This document shows, piece after piece, positions 51,452 to 59,732 of a stretch of DNA of 64,000 nt. Source of the stretch: BP-464 sp045805505 (lineage in GTDB: Bacteria; Actinomycetota; Thermoleophilia; Solirubrobacterales; Solirubrobacteraceae); the NCBI GenBank assembly GCA_045805505.1, contig JBJMLA010000104.1, positions 51,509 to 115,508 on the forward strand, written 5' to 3'. The translations under genes and the position numbers were made by a program. How positions within the stretch are numbered: position 1 is the stretch's first letter; each line of letters opens with the position of its first letter. Under the pieces are notes generated by a model that had not been told where the DNA came from, did no database searches, and was given only the letters and a program-made list of their open reading frames with translations.

Positions 51452-53446
51452 TCAGGGGATCCGGCACACCTCGCCGCCGCAGGCCTGCGCGGTCAGCGCG
51501 CCGCCGGGACGGAGGTAGGTCGCGACGAGCTCGCGCACCGCGGCGCTGTCGCCCCCGATGCCGTGCGGGTCGACGCCGGTCGAGGGCGGCAGGTTCTGCA
51601 GGGGCGGGGCGGGCGTCTGCGTCCCCGGATCCATCCACACGAGCGCCGAGCCGCTGCGCGGCAGCGTGCCGAGGCGCGGAACGCCGAAGCCGATCGGGTA
51701 GTCGCCCGCGCGGCCCGGATCGATCATCGGCGTACGGACGGGCGCGCCGATGGTCCGCGCCTCGACCTCGGTGGCGAAGTTGGCCACCTGATGGTCGCCG
51801 AAGGCCGCGAGCAGCAGGACGTCGTGCTTCGGCGTGTTCGGGTACGGGTGGGTCGTCATGTGCTGCGCGTAGCCGTCGCCCTCGGAGCGGTCCCACAGCT
51901 GCTGCATCAGGGCCAGGAGCAGCGGGCGCTCGCGATCGCTCGTGTAGTGGCCGTAGAGGACGGTGGCGTACTTGGAGAAGTCGATGCTGCGGTCCAGCAG
52001 CGTCGAGTAGTTCATCCCCGGGACGCCGAGGACGCTGCGCGTGAAGTCCGGCGCGACCGCGGTGAGCGCGCCGCCGATGATGCCGCCCTGGGAGTTGCCG
52101 TTGAAGGCGAGGGTCGCGGGGTCGAGGATCGGCGTTCCGCCCTGCTGGAACGCGGGCTGCGCGGCAAGCCCCTGCGGATGGCGCATGGCCCGCGCGAGGA
52201 ACAGGAAGTTGAGGATGCCCTGCTGCGAGCGATCCGGCAGGGCCGGGAAGTTCGACAGGTCGGTGAGGATCGATGTCGCCAGGAACCCGAGGTCGTCGCT
52301 GGCCATGCCCGACCAGTCGGTCGCGCACGGCAGCAGGCCGTGGTCGCCGGCGCTCTGCGCGTAGGGCTTGTTGCGCACGAGCTCCTCGCGCGAGCCGAGC
52401 AGGCCGTGCCCGTAGAGGATGGGCTGCAACGGCCTGGTGCCCCCGCGCGGGATCAGGCAGACGAACTTCGCCTGCGTCACGTTGCCGGGCGTGCGCACGG
52501 GCAGGCCGTTCTTGCCGATCGCGAAGCGCGAGCCGCCCGGGCAGCCGGGCTGGTCGAGAAAGCACGGGACCTCGACGGTGCCGCGGACGCGAGCGCTGAG
52601 GTTCGGGTCACCCGGGAGGTCCTCGACGGTCTCGACGGCGACCTTCGGCGCGGCGCCGGCCGGGACGCCGTCGGCGAGGTTGCGGTCGCCGAGCTCGGCG
52701 AAGGCGCGATCGCGGATGGAGAGCAGGCGGCCGGCCAGCCCCTCGGCGCTGGCCACGGTGAAGTCCCAGGCGACGACGAGGTGGCGGTCGCGCCTGACGC
52801 CGGCGCGTGCGAGCTCGCCGAAGACGCGCTCCATCGACGCGCGGCGCCGCTCCAGCGCCGGGCCGAGGTCCTTCGAGCGCCCGACCAGCTTGAGGAAGCC
52901 CTTGATTCCCGGCGTCCTGCGGGCCGGGGCGACGAGGTTGCGCAGGCCGATGACGTAGCGGTGCCCCTCACGGAGGTTGCGCAGCGGGCGGATCAGCAGC
53001 GCACGATCCTCGTCGGACTTGGCGACCGCGTCCATCTCGGCGACGACGGGCCAGCGCCGGCCGGTCTTCGCGTCGGCAAGGACGAGCGGCGCGTCCTTGG
53101 CCTTCCACCGCTCCGGATGGGCCATCGTCGCGGCGCCGGACCGCTCGAGGATCGCCTCGGTGAGCAGCGGGACGTGCACGATCGCGAAGCCGCCCGGGCT
53201 GAACCCGTCGGCCCGGTTGAAGTCGGTCACGTCGACGCGCTTGGCGTCGTCGGCCCGCGCGGGCGTGCCGTCCTTCGGCAGCGCCAGCCGCAGGCCCGTC
53301 GGCGACGACGCGTCGTGGCGCGTGTAGTAGTCGCTCGGCCACGGCAGCAGACACTCCGTCGGGTCCACCGGGTCGCACCCCTTCGCCGCCGCGGCGGCCG
53401 GAACGACCACGAAGAGCAGCAGGACACCAGCGAGGCAGCGACGCAT
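51452..53446 (-). CDS. Secreted alpha/beta-hydrolase-like protein, paralogue 2
   Basis: A 664-residue exported protein, paralogous to 27697-29556. The signal peptide (LAGVLLLFVVVPAAAAA) precedes a Cys-containing mature N-terminus (GCDPVDPTECLLPWPSDYYT). The hydrolase part has LYGHGLLGSRE, the nucleophile elbow FNGNSQGGIIGG and VLLLAAFGDHQVANF. Shared segments with paralogue 1 include VLGVPGMNYS and QHMTT. TAGTGT (53453-53458) lies 6 nt before its ATG. Substrate unknown. Confidence 0.82.
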   Translation of the reverse strand: MRRCLAGVLLLFVVVPAAAAAKGCDPVDPTECLLPWPSDYYTRHDASSPTGLRLALPKDGTPARADDAKRVDVTDFNRADGFSPGGFAIVHVPLLTEAILERSGAATMAHPERWKAKDAPLVLADAKTGRRWPVVAEMDAVAKSDEDRALLIRPLRNLREGHRYVIGLRNLVAPARRTPGIKGFLKLVGRSKDLGPALERRRASMERVFGELARAGVRRDRHLVVAWDFTVASAEGLAGRLLSIRDRAFAELGDRNLADGVPAGAAPKVAVETVEDLPGDPNLSARVRGTVEVPCFLDQPGCPGGSRFAIGKNGLPVRTPGNVTQAKFVCLIPRGGTRPLQPILYGHGLLGSREELVRNKPYAQSAGDHGLLPCATDWSGMASDDLGFLATSILTDLSNFPALPDRSQQGILNFLFLARAMRHPQGLAAQPAFQQGGTPILDPATLAFNGNSQGGIIGGALTAVAPDFTRSVLGVPGMNYSTLLDRSIDFSKYATVLYGHYTSDRERPLLLALMQQLWDRSEGDGYAQHMTTHPYPNTPKHDVLLLAAFGDHQVANFATEVEARTIGAPVRTPMIDPGRAGDYPIGFGVPRLGTLPRSGSALVWMDPGTQTPAPPLQNLPPSTGVDPHGIGGDSAAVRELVATYLRPGGALTAQACGGEVCRIP

Positions 53447-53452
53447 CCCGCG

Positions 53453-53458
53453 ACACTA
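53453..53458 (-). promoter_or_regulatory. -10 box of hydrolase paralogue 2
   Basis: TAGTGT on the minus strand, 6 nt before the ATG at 53446. Confidence 0.45.
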
Positions 53459-53484
53459 CGCCACCCCGCCAGACGCCATCAAAG

Positions 53485-53535
53485 TAGTTAGCAAGACGAA
53501 CTAGGGGTCTGACCCCTGGTTCGCGTTGCTAACTA
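53485..53535. repeat. 51-bp near-perfect palindrome with GGGGTC-T-GACCCC core
   Basis: Two 25-base arms (53485-53509 and 53511-53535) pair at 22 positions around a single T. The outer parts are TAGTTAGCAA and TTGCTAACTA, the centre AGGGGTCTGACCCCT. The right arm contains the stop codon of the minus-strand gene at 53533. GGGGTCTGAC recurs once more inside the last codons of that gene. It resembles REP-type palindromes or a terminator. Confidence 0.7.
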
Positions 53536-54954
53536 GTTGTCAGACCCCTTGATGCGGTAGATGCCGCTGATGGTGCCCTGATAGAGGACGCCGCCCGGGA
53601 CGATGGTGCCGGCGAGCTGGAGGGTGTCGGAGAGCGTGCCCAGGCCGAGGAGCTGCTGGGAGCGGACCGCGCCGGTCTCGGCGTCGATGGCCAGGAGCGC
53701 GTAGTCGTCGAGCGCGCTCGCGACGCCGCCGGGCTGCAGGCGGTTGGTGCGCTGGACGGTGTAGATCAGGCCGTCGGGGACCGACAGGCGTGGGACGGCG
53801 GCGGAGCGCACCGCGGTGTCCCAGCGCACGTCGCAGCCGCCCTTGCGCAGATCGACGCGAGTGAGGCCGCCGGTGAACGGCGCGCTGCCCGGCTGGGTCG
53901 GCTCGGCGCCCTCGGGCGCGGCCGGATACGGGTAGCCGTAGGTGCTCGCCACGAAGATGCTGTCGCCCGAGGCGATCGGCGAGTTCTCCGTGCCGCTGTC
54001 GGACTTCGTCAGCACCGGGGTGTCGCAGACCTTGCGGCCGCGGCGGTCGTAGACGAGCAGGTGCTCGTGCGGCGCGGCGTTGTCGGTGATGGCGACGAGC
54101 TCGTTGCCGTCACGCGGCCCGAAGTAGGTGGGCGTCGCACCGCTGCCGCGGCTGAGCTGGCCCGGCTTGCGCGCCGGCCCGCGGTCGTAGGCCCGGCGCC
54201 AGCGGATGCGGATGCGGCCGTCGGCCCGGGCGGTCAGGTCGTACAGCGCGTGGTCGGTCACGACACCGGTGCGGCCGCGCACCGTCGAGATGCTGTTGGC
54301 CACCGTCTCGTCCTTGCCGAGCCGCCGCGCGCGCACCGTCTTGGTACGCGGATCGGCGAGCGCGACGACACCGTCGTCGGCGGCCAGCCACACCCGCCCC
54401 CGCCAGTCCGGCGCGATGCCCACGACGCCGCCGCAGAGGTTCTCGCAATGCTTGTCGAACGCGGCCTTGACCGGCAGCGAGTCGTCGATCTTCAGCGTCC
54501 CGCCCGCGTGCCCGATGCGCACCAGGTTGCCGTCGGCGTCGACGAGGACCATCCGGTTGGCGCGATCGAGGAACGTGTAGACGCCGCCGAACAGCGCGCC
54601 GGCCGGGAGGGTGAGCGTCGAGGTCGGCAGCCCCGTCGCGGGGTCGAGCAGGAAGACGACCGGCGCGCGCGTGGGGATCGACGTGCACAGCGCGACCGGG
54701 ATCCCGTCGTCGCCCTGCAGCACGGTCGGGCACGCGGCGCCGAGCTCGGCGAACGTCGCGGTGAGCGACCCCGTGCCCGGCCCGGCGTAGGGCGTCGTGT
54801 CCGACGACGCGCTGTCTGCGTGCATCGTCGCGGCGCCGCCGAGCGCCACCGCGGGGTTGGCCGGGGGCAGCGGGCCGAACGGCGCAGCCGAGGCGCGCGC
54901 CGTCGCGAAGATGGCGCACGCCACCATGGCCAGGAACCAGACTCGAATCACCAT
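53533..54954 (-). CDS. Secreted PQQ/beta-propeller-like protein 1
   Basis: A 473-residue exported protein: signal peptide (FLAMVACAIFATARASA), then repeated blade-like segments of about 45 residues (FLLDPATGLPTSTLTLPAGA; GVVALADPRTKTVRARRLG; ALLAIDAETGAVRSQQLLG) typical of PQQ-type or quinoprotein-like beta-propellers. Cysteines occur in pairs. There is no recognisable catalytic motif. The last three codons lie in the palindrome region. A similar propeller protein is encoded at 57665-59083. It diverges from the amidohydrolase gene across an operator-like palindrome. Confidence 0.78.
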   Translation of the reverse strand: MVIRVWFLAMVACAIFATARASAAPFGPLPPANPAVALGGAATMHADSASSDTTPYAGPGTGSLTATFAELGAACPTVLQGDDGIPVALCTSIPTRAPVVFLLDPATGLPTSTLTLPAGALFGGVYTFLDRANRMVLVDADGNLVRIGHAGGTLKIDDSLPVKAAFDKHCENLCGGVVGIAPDWRGRVWLAADDGVVALADPRTKTVRARRLGKDETVANSISTVRGRTGVVTDHALYDLTARADGRIRIRWRRAYDRGPARKPGQLSRGSGATPTYFGPRDGNELVAITDNAAPHEHLLVYDRRGRKVCDTPVLTKSDSGTENSPIASGDSIFVASTYGYPYPAAPEGAEPTQPGSAPFTGGLTRVDLRKGGCDVRWDTAVRSAAVPRLSVPDGLIYTVQRTNRLQPGGVASALDDYALLAIDAETGAVRSQQLLGLGTLSDTLQLAGTIVPGGVLYQGTISGIYRIKGSDN

Positions 54955-54955
54955 T

Positions 54956-54974
54956 GTCGATAAAGCTTATCGAC
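54956..54974. promoter_or_regulatory. Operator-like palindrome between divergent genes
   Basis: GTCGATAA-AGC-TTATCGAC is a perfect 8-bp inverted repeat one base from the ATG of the propeller gene and 22 bp before the amidohydrolase ATG. AT-rich for this genome. Likely a repressor site controlling both genes. Confidence 0.6.
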
Positions 54975-54996
54975 TTAGTGTGCTTTACTGGTCTGC

Positions 54997-55938
54997 ATGC
55001 GGATCGACATGCACCAGCACCTGTGGAGCGAGCCGCTGGTCGCGGCGCTGGCGCAGCGCTCGGTCGCGCCCTGCATCCGCCGTGACGGCCAGGCCTGGCG
55101 CCTGCGCCTCCCCGCCGAGCAGCCCTGCCTCATCGACGTCGCCGGCGACGAGCCGCTGCACCGCGCGAACCTGCTGGCCATCGACGGCGTCGACGGCGCG
55201 CTGATCGCCCTGTCCACCGCGCTCGGCGTCGAGGGCCTGGCGCCCGACGAGGCCGACGAGCTGCTCGCCGCCTACGAGGACGGCGTCAGCGCGCTGCCCC
55301 GCGAGTTCGGGGCCTGGGCGGCCGCGTCGCTCATCGACGTCGATCCCGCCCGCCTCGACGCCGCGCTGGCCCGCGGCGCGGCCGGCCTGTGCCTGCCGTC
55401 CGCCGCGCTGTCGACGCGCTTCGGCCTCGACCGCGTGGGCCTGCTGCTCGAGCGCCTCGAGCGCACCGGCGCCCCCCTGTTCGTGCACCCCGGCCCCGAC
55501 CCGTGGGGCGCCCCCGTGCAGACGATCGAGCGGCGCCCCGGCTGGTGGCCGGCGATGACCGACTACGTCGCCTCGATGAACGAGGCGTGGCACATGTTCG
55601 TCGCCCACGGCCGCCGCGCGCACCCGCGCCTGCGCGTGGTCTTCGCGATGCTCGCGGGCGGCGCGCCGCTGCACCTCGAGCGCCTCGCCGCCCGCGGCGG
55701 GCCGATCGAGGACGTCGTCGATCCCGACCTCTTCTACGACACGAGCTCCTACGGCGCGCGGATGATCGACGCGATGGTCCGGGTCGTCGGCATCGATCAG
55801 CTCGTCCACGGCTCCGACCGCCCGGTCGCCGCGCCGTTCGCGCCCCCCGGCCCGCTCGGCGAGGCCGCCTGGCGCGCGATGAGCGAGACCAACCCCGGCC
55901 GGCTGCTGCCCGCCGGTGGCGTGGCGGTGGCGGCATGA
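54997..55938 (+). CDS. Amidohydrolase family (metal-dependent TIM barrel) protein
   Basis: A 313-residue amidohydrolase-2-type enzyme. The N-terminal metal motif is RIDMHQHLWSE (HxH), further His in PLFVHPGPDPWG, and the C-terminal Asp in QLVHGSDRPVAAP. Related enzymes decarboxylate or hydrolyse cyclic carboxylates. It overlaps the following cupin gene by 4 bp (ATGA). The TTTACT hexamer seven bases before the ATG may be its -10 box. Confidence 0.87.
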   Translation: MRIDMHQHLWSEPLVAALAQRSVAPCIRRDGQAWRLRLPAEQPCLIDVAGDEPLHRANLLAIDGVDGALIALSTALGVEGLAPDEADELLAAYEDGVSALPREFGAWAAASLIDVDPARLDAALARGAAGLCLPSAALSTRFGLDRVGLLLERLERTGAPLFVHPGPDPWGAPVQTIERRPGWWPAMTDYVASMNEAWHMFVAHGRRAHPRLRVVFAMLAGGAPLHLERLAARGGPIEDVVDPDLFYDTSSYGARMIDAMVRVVGIDQLVHGSDRPVAAPFAPPGPLGEAAWRAMSETNPGRLLPAGGVAVAA

Positions 55939-56408
55939 CGGGCGACGAGCTCCGCGCGCTCGTCGACGAGCTGGCCGGCGACGAGGCGCTGTGGCGCCCG
56001 CGCGTGCGCCACGTCGCCGACCGCCGGACCTACGAGCTGCTGCTCCACGACGAGGACGTCATGGCCTGGGTGATCTGCTGGATGAACGATCACGACACGG
56101 GCTGGCACGACCACGACGTCTCGTCCGGAGCCGTGCACGTGGTGCAGGGACGCATCCGCGAGGAGCGCCTGTGCCTCGGACGCGAGCCCCTCTCCCGCGT
56201 GTTCGACCCCGGTGCGACGTTCGGGTTCTCCTCCTCGGACATCCACCGGGTCGCGCACGCGGGGGGCGGGCCCGCGGTGACCATCCACGCCTACTCGCCG
56301 CCGCTGTGGCGGATGGGCGCCTACGAGGTCGACCCCGGCGGCGAGCTGCGCCGCCACTCGCTCTCCTACGCCGAGGAGCTGCGGCCGCTCACCGCGGCCT
56401 GGACCTAG
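55935..56408 (+). CDS. Cysteine-dioxygenase-like cupin
   Basis: A 157-residue cupin. The metal site looks like the cysteine dioxygenase type: MNDHDTGWHDHDVSSGAVHV and a third His in SSDIHRVAHAGG. The Cys-Tyr crosslink positions could not be confirmed. It may oxidise a thiol, or be a general small cupin. Translation is coupled to the amidohydrolase gene. Confidence 0.8.
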   Translation: MTGDELRALVDELAGDEALWRPRVRHVADRRTYELLLHDEDVMAWVICWMNDHDTGWHDHDVSSGAVHVVQGRIREERLCLGREPLSRVFDPGATFGFSSSDIHRVAHAGGGPAVTIHAYSPPLWRMGAYEVDPGGELRRHSLSYAEELRPLTAAWT

Positions 56409-56411
56409 CCT
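56406..56411 (+). promoter_or_regulatory. -10 box of yciH
   Basis: TAGCCT overlaps the stop codon of the cupin gene and ends 7 nt before the yciH ATG. Confidence 0.45.
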
Positions 56412-56418
56412 TCGCCGC

Positions 56419-56757
56419 ATGGCGAAGCGCTCGTCGAATGCCCGACCCGTCTACTCGACCACCGACGGCGACCTGCGCAAGGCGCGCGAGCCCGCGCTGC
56501 GCGAGGCGCTGGCCGGCGACGGGCGGGTCCGCGTGCGGCGCGAGACCAAGGGCCGCAAGGGCAAGGGCGCGACCACGGTCAGCGGCGTCGCCCTCGACGA
56601 CGCCGGGCTGCGCGAGCTCGCCGGCCGGCTGAAGAAACGCTGCGGCGTCGGCGGCTCGGTCAAGGACGGCGTCATCGAGCTGCAGGGCGACCACCGCGAC
56701 GTCGTCGTCGAGGTGCTGCGCGCCGACGGCTACGACGTCGTGCTGGCCGGCGGCTAG
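56419..56757 (+). CDS. yciH: SUI1/eIF1-like translation factor YciH
   Basis: A 112-residue SUI1-fold protein. The conserved RRETKGRKGKGATTVSGVAL loop contacts the ribosome, followed by LKKRCGVGGSVKDGVIELQG. It influences start-codon selection fidelity and resembles eukaryotic eIF1. An otherwise leaderless-rich genome makes such a factor interesting. The length is normal for the family. Confidence 0.93.
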   Translation: MAKRSSNARPVYSTTDGDLRKAREPALREALAGDGRVRVRRETKGRKGKGATTVSGVALDDAGLRELAGRLKKRCGVGGSVKDGVIELQGDHRDVVVEVLRADGYDVVLAGG

Positions 56758-56761
56758 CGCC

Positions 56762-57655
56762 TCACGGCACGATCACGTTGGCGGGGTCCGGCTTCTGGTC
56801 GGCGGGCGCCTGGCTGTAGTCGCCGTAGCCGCCGTCGCGGCGGCCGACCGCGGCGCCGACGCCCTCGTCGCGCGCGACATCCACCCACTGTTCGGCGTCG
56901 GGCGTGTTGCGCATCAGCCCGTCGAGGATCGGGCCCAGCGCCTGCGTCGAGGCCAGCCCCATGTTCTCGTAGGCCTGGTTGACGATCAGCTTCATCGCGG
57001 CGAGCTGCGACGCGGGGACCGAGGCGAGCAGGCGCGCCTCCTCGGCCACCGTCGCCTCGAGCTCGGCGAACGGGACGGCGCGGTTGATGAGCCCGGCCTC
57101 GGCGGCCTGCACGCCCGACAGCGGCCGCCCGGTCAGCGCGTGCTCCTTGGCCTTGGTCAGCCCCAGCCGGTAGAGCCACATCCCGCTCAGGTAACAGCCC
57201 CACATGCGCGCATACGGCGTGCCGATCCGGGCGTCCTCCGACGCGATGACCAGGTCCGCGCACAGCGCCATGTCGCTGCCGCCGCCGACACACCAGCCGT
57301 GCACCTGCGCGATGACCGGCTTGGGCGAGCGCCACATGCTCATGAAGCGCGGCACGGGCGCGTCGGGCCGCTGGACGGCGAACTGGAAGTCCTTGCCCGG
57401 ATCCCAGCGCCCGTCGGTGGTCAGCGCCTCGTCCCAGTGGTGAAAGCCGCCGCCGAAGTCGAAGCCCGCGCAGAACGAGCGGCCGGCGCCGCGCAGCACG
57501 ATGACCTTGACGTGCTCGTCGCGCGTGGCCTCCTCGACCGCCGCCTGCAGCTCGTCGGGCATCGGCGGGACGATCGTGTTGAGCGTCTCGGGGCGGTTGA
57601 GCGTGATGGTCGCGACCGCGTCCTCGACGCCGTAGAGCAGCGTCTCGAAGTCCAT
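56762..57655 (-). CDS. Enoyl-CoA hydratase/isomerase family protein
   Basis: A 297-residue crotonase-fold enzyme. The oxyanion-hole segments are SFCAGFDFGGGFHHW and VHGWCVGGGSDMALCADLVIA. The catalytic-Glu region reads ARIGTPYARMWGCYLSG, atypical since the usual PE is missing, so the reaction may not be simple hydration. An insertion (about 75-110) is longer than in classic hydratases. TAAGGT (57662-57667) lies 6 nt before the ATG and overlaps the upstream stop codon. Confidence 0.9.
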   Translation of the reverse strand: MDFETLLYGVEDAVATITLNRPETLNTIVPPMPDELQAAVEEATRDEHVKVIVLRGAGRSFCAGFDFGGGFHHWDEALTTDGRWDPGKDFQFAVQRPDAPVPRFMSMWRSPKPVIAQVHGWCVGGGSDMALCADLVIASEDARIGTPYARMWGCYLSGMWLYRLGLTKAKEHALTGRPLSGVQAAEAGLINRAVPFAELEATVAEEARLLASVPASQLAAMKLIVNQAYENMGLASTQALGPILDGLMRNTPDAEQWVDVARDEGVGAAVGRRDGGYGDYSQAPADQKPDPANVIVP

Positions 57656-57661
57656 CGCGCC

Positions 57662-57667
57662 ACCTTA
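57662..57667 (-). promoter_or_regulatory. -10 box of the enoyl-CoA hydratase gene
   Basis: TAAGGT on the minus strand, 6 nt before the ATG at 57655; it overlaps the stop codon of the propeller gene. Confidence 0.45.
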
Positions 57668-59083
57668 AGGGACCGGTCGCAGCTCCCACAGCCTGCCGGC
57701 CGACGACGCGTAGTAGAAGCGGCCGCCGAACCCGGGCAGCACGATGTTGCCGGGCGCGGGCGTCGTCGCCAGCGTCGCGGTGCGCGCCCGCTCGGTGCCG
57801 GTGTCCTCGTCGAGCCACACGACCTGGTCGGCGTCGCCGGTCAGGTCGGCGATGACGATCTGGCGATGGCGCGCGCCGCCCGTCAGCGCCGAGAAGTCGA
57901 GCGAGTGCAGCGGCCGCGACCAGCGCACCGTGAACCCCGTCTGCGGATCGAGCCGCAGCGCCGCCATCCGCCCCGCGGTCGTGTCGTGCGTGACGACGGT
58001 GTTGTTGGCGGCGTCGAGCGCCGCCTTCGACACGATCCAGCTGCCGGTCCCGGAGCCGGCGAACGGCTGGATGGTGAACACGCGGTCGCTGTCGCGGCTG
58101 TCGACGGCGGTGACGGTCATCGGCTGGCTCGACGGCAGGAAGTTCGTCTGGACCACGACGAAGTGCCCGAGCAGCCCGGGACCCGTGCCCGGCGTCTGCG
58201 TGCCCGTCCGGTAGGCCACCGGCCCCCAGCCGCGGTCGAACGTCAGCGCACCGCGCGCGTAGCGGTAGCGGAACAAGTGGTCGCGCCCCGCGGCGTAGAT
58301 GTGGCCGCCGCCGAAGGTGATGCGCCCGGTGATCGGCTCGGGCGGCACGACGCCGCTCAAGACCTTCAGCCGCCGCGGGTCGACCACCACGATCAGCGAG
58401 GGCAGCGCGTTGGCCACCGCGCAGCTCAGGCCGGTCAGCGGGCCGTCCGACGCGCACGGGCCGCGCTCGATCTTCTTGGCCGCCAGCCGCCCGTCGGGCA
58501 GCACGATCATGCCGTTGTAGGCGGCGCCGGTCTGCTGGGGGTCCTCGGGCAGCTCGCGCCGCGCCACGACCGCGCCGCTGACCGGATCGAGCTTGACCAG
58601 GACGTTGCCATAGATCGCGTAGAGGAAGCCATTGGCGTGGCTGAGCATCACGCCCGGGTAGCTCCACTGCCCCGCCGGCTTGGTGTCGGGGATCTGCGTG
58701 CGCCAGCGCTGGGCGAGCGTCCGCGGGTCGACGCCGGCGACGTAGCCCCCCTGGCGCGCCGCGTCGGGCCCGTAGCCGTAGAGGTAGAGCTGGTCACGAT
58801 TGCGGGTCGCCGCGTTGTACGGCGTCGAGAAGTCGACCGGCGACGAGCGCAGCGCGATCCGCGGCTGCGCCCGGCCGGTCAGCTCGGTCAGCGTGCAGGA
58901 GTGCGCGAAGACCTGACTGCGGTTCGCTCCGAAGTGCTCGAATGGTGCGGTGGTGTTCCAGAAGCCGTCGGCCCGCGGACCCGTGTGCAGACTGCGCGTG
59001 CGCGGGCACGGATCGGCGGCCTGCGCCGCCGCGGGCGCGAGCAGCACGACCAGCAGCGCGAGCAGGGTCGGCGTCCGGACCAT
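57665..59083 (-). CDS. Secreted PQQ/beta-propeller-like protein 2
   Basis: A 472-residue exported protein with a signal peptide (TLLALLVVLLAPAAAQA). It has about seven beta-propeller-like repeats (GYVAGVDPRTLAQRWRTQIP; NVLVKLDPVSGAVVARRELP; QVVWLDEDTGTERARTATLA). Cysteines near the N-terminus (DPCPRTR and HSCTLTE) may form a disulphide. Function unknown; it resembles the protein at 53533-54954 in layout. It has the best promoter in the window: CTGACA, 17 bp, TACGGT, then 6 nt to ATG. Confidence 0.8.
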   Translation of the reverse strand: MVRTPTLLALLVVLLAPAAAQAADPCPRTRSLHTGPRADGFWNTTAPFEHFGANRSQVFAHSCTLTELTGRAQPRIALRSSPVDFSTPYNAATRNRDQLYLYGYGPDAARQGGYVAGVDPRTLAQRWRTQIPDTKPAGQWSYPGVMLSHANGFLYAIYGNVLVKLDPVSGAVVARRELPEDPQQTGAAYNGMIVLPDGRLAAKKIERGPCASDGPLTGLSCAVANALPSLIVVVDPRRLKVLSGVVPPEPITGRITFGGGHIYAAGRDHLFRYRYARGALTFDRGWGPVAYRTGTQTPGTGPGLLGHFVVVQTNFLPSSQPMTVTAVDSRDSDRVFTIQPFAGSGTGSWIVSKAALDAANNTVVTHDTTAGRMAALRLDPQTGFTVRWSRPLHSLDFSALTGGARHRQIVIADLTGDADQVVWLDEDTGTERARTATLATTPAPGNIVLPGFGGRFYYASSAGRLWELRPVP

Positions 59084-59089
59084 GCCACG

Positions 59090-59118
59090 ACCGTACCACG
59101 CTGTTGACGATATGTCAG
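59090..59118 (-). promoter_or_regulatory. Promoter of propeller gene 2
   Basis: CTGACA (59113-59118), a 17-bp spacer and TACGGT (59090-59095), ending 6 nt before the ATG at 59083. The -35 and spacer are covered by the TetR-type palindrome. Confidence 0.6.
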
Positions 59119-59121
59119 CAG
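59101..59121. promoter_or_regulatory. Probable TetR operator
   Basis: CTGTTGAC-GATAT-GTCAGCAG, 7 of 8 positions paired, lies between the propeller gene and the divergent TetR gene and overlaps the propeller promoter. Autoregulation by the adjacent TetR protein is the usual arrangement. Confidence 0.55.
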
Positions 59122-59141
59122 ACGCCTGGCATGATCGTCTC

Positions 59142-59732
59142 GTGGCCACTCCCACGCAGCGCCGTCTCCCGCCCGCCGCCCGGCGCGAGCAGCTCGTCGA
59201 CGTGGCGCTGGCACTGTTCGCCGAGTCCTCCTACGAGGCCGTCGGGCTCGAGGAGGTCGCCAACGCCGCGGGCGTCCGGCGCAGCCTGCTGTACCGCTAC
59301 TTCCCCGACGGCAAGCCCGACCTCTACCTGGCCGTCGTCGAGGAGGCCTGGCGCCGTCTCGTGCACCGCATCGACACCGATCCGTCGCGGCCGCTCGAGC
59401 GCAAGCTGCCCGAGAACGTCGCGACGTTCCTGGACCTGTCGGCCTCTCGCGATCCCGCGCTGCGCGTCGCCGGCCAGGCGCGGCGCGTCGACGAGCCACG
59501 GGTGCGCAAGGTCGTGCGCGAGTCGCGGCGCGCGTGGGCCACGCGGATCGCCGCCAACCACGGCGAGGACGCGCCGAGCGAGGCGACGATCAGCGTCCTG
59601 TCGGGCTACCTCGCGCTGTCGGAGGTGCTGATGGAGGAGTGGCTCGTGCACCGCACGCTGTCGCGTGATCAGCTCGAGACGGTGCTCGAGGCCGCGCTGC
59701 CCGCGGTCGTCGAGCTGGCCCTGGCCGAGTAG
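59142..59732 (+). CDS. TetR-family transcriptional regulator
   Basis: A 196-residue repressor. The DNA-binding helix-turn-helix is REQLVDVALALFAESSYEAV, then GLEEVANAAGVRRSLLYRYF. The ligand-binding helices follow. GTG 59142 (VATPTQRRLPPAARREQ) is preferred over ATG 59112, because the latter lies inside the palindrome. It probably represses itself and the divergent propeller gene. Its 3' end overlaps the convergent glycosyltransferase by 64 bp. Confidence 0.88.
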   Translation: MATPTQRRLPPAARREQLVDVALALFAESSYEAVGLEEVANAAGVRRSLLYRYFPDGKPDLYLAVVEEAWRRLVHRIDTDPSRPLERKLPENVATFLDLSASRDPALRVAGQARRVDEPRVRKVVRESRRAWATRIAANHGEDAPSEATISVLSGYLALSEVLMEEWLVHRTLSRDQLETVLEAALPAVVELALAE

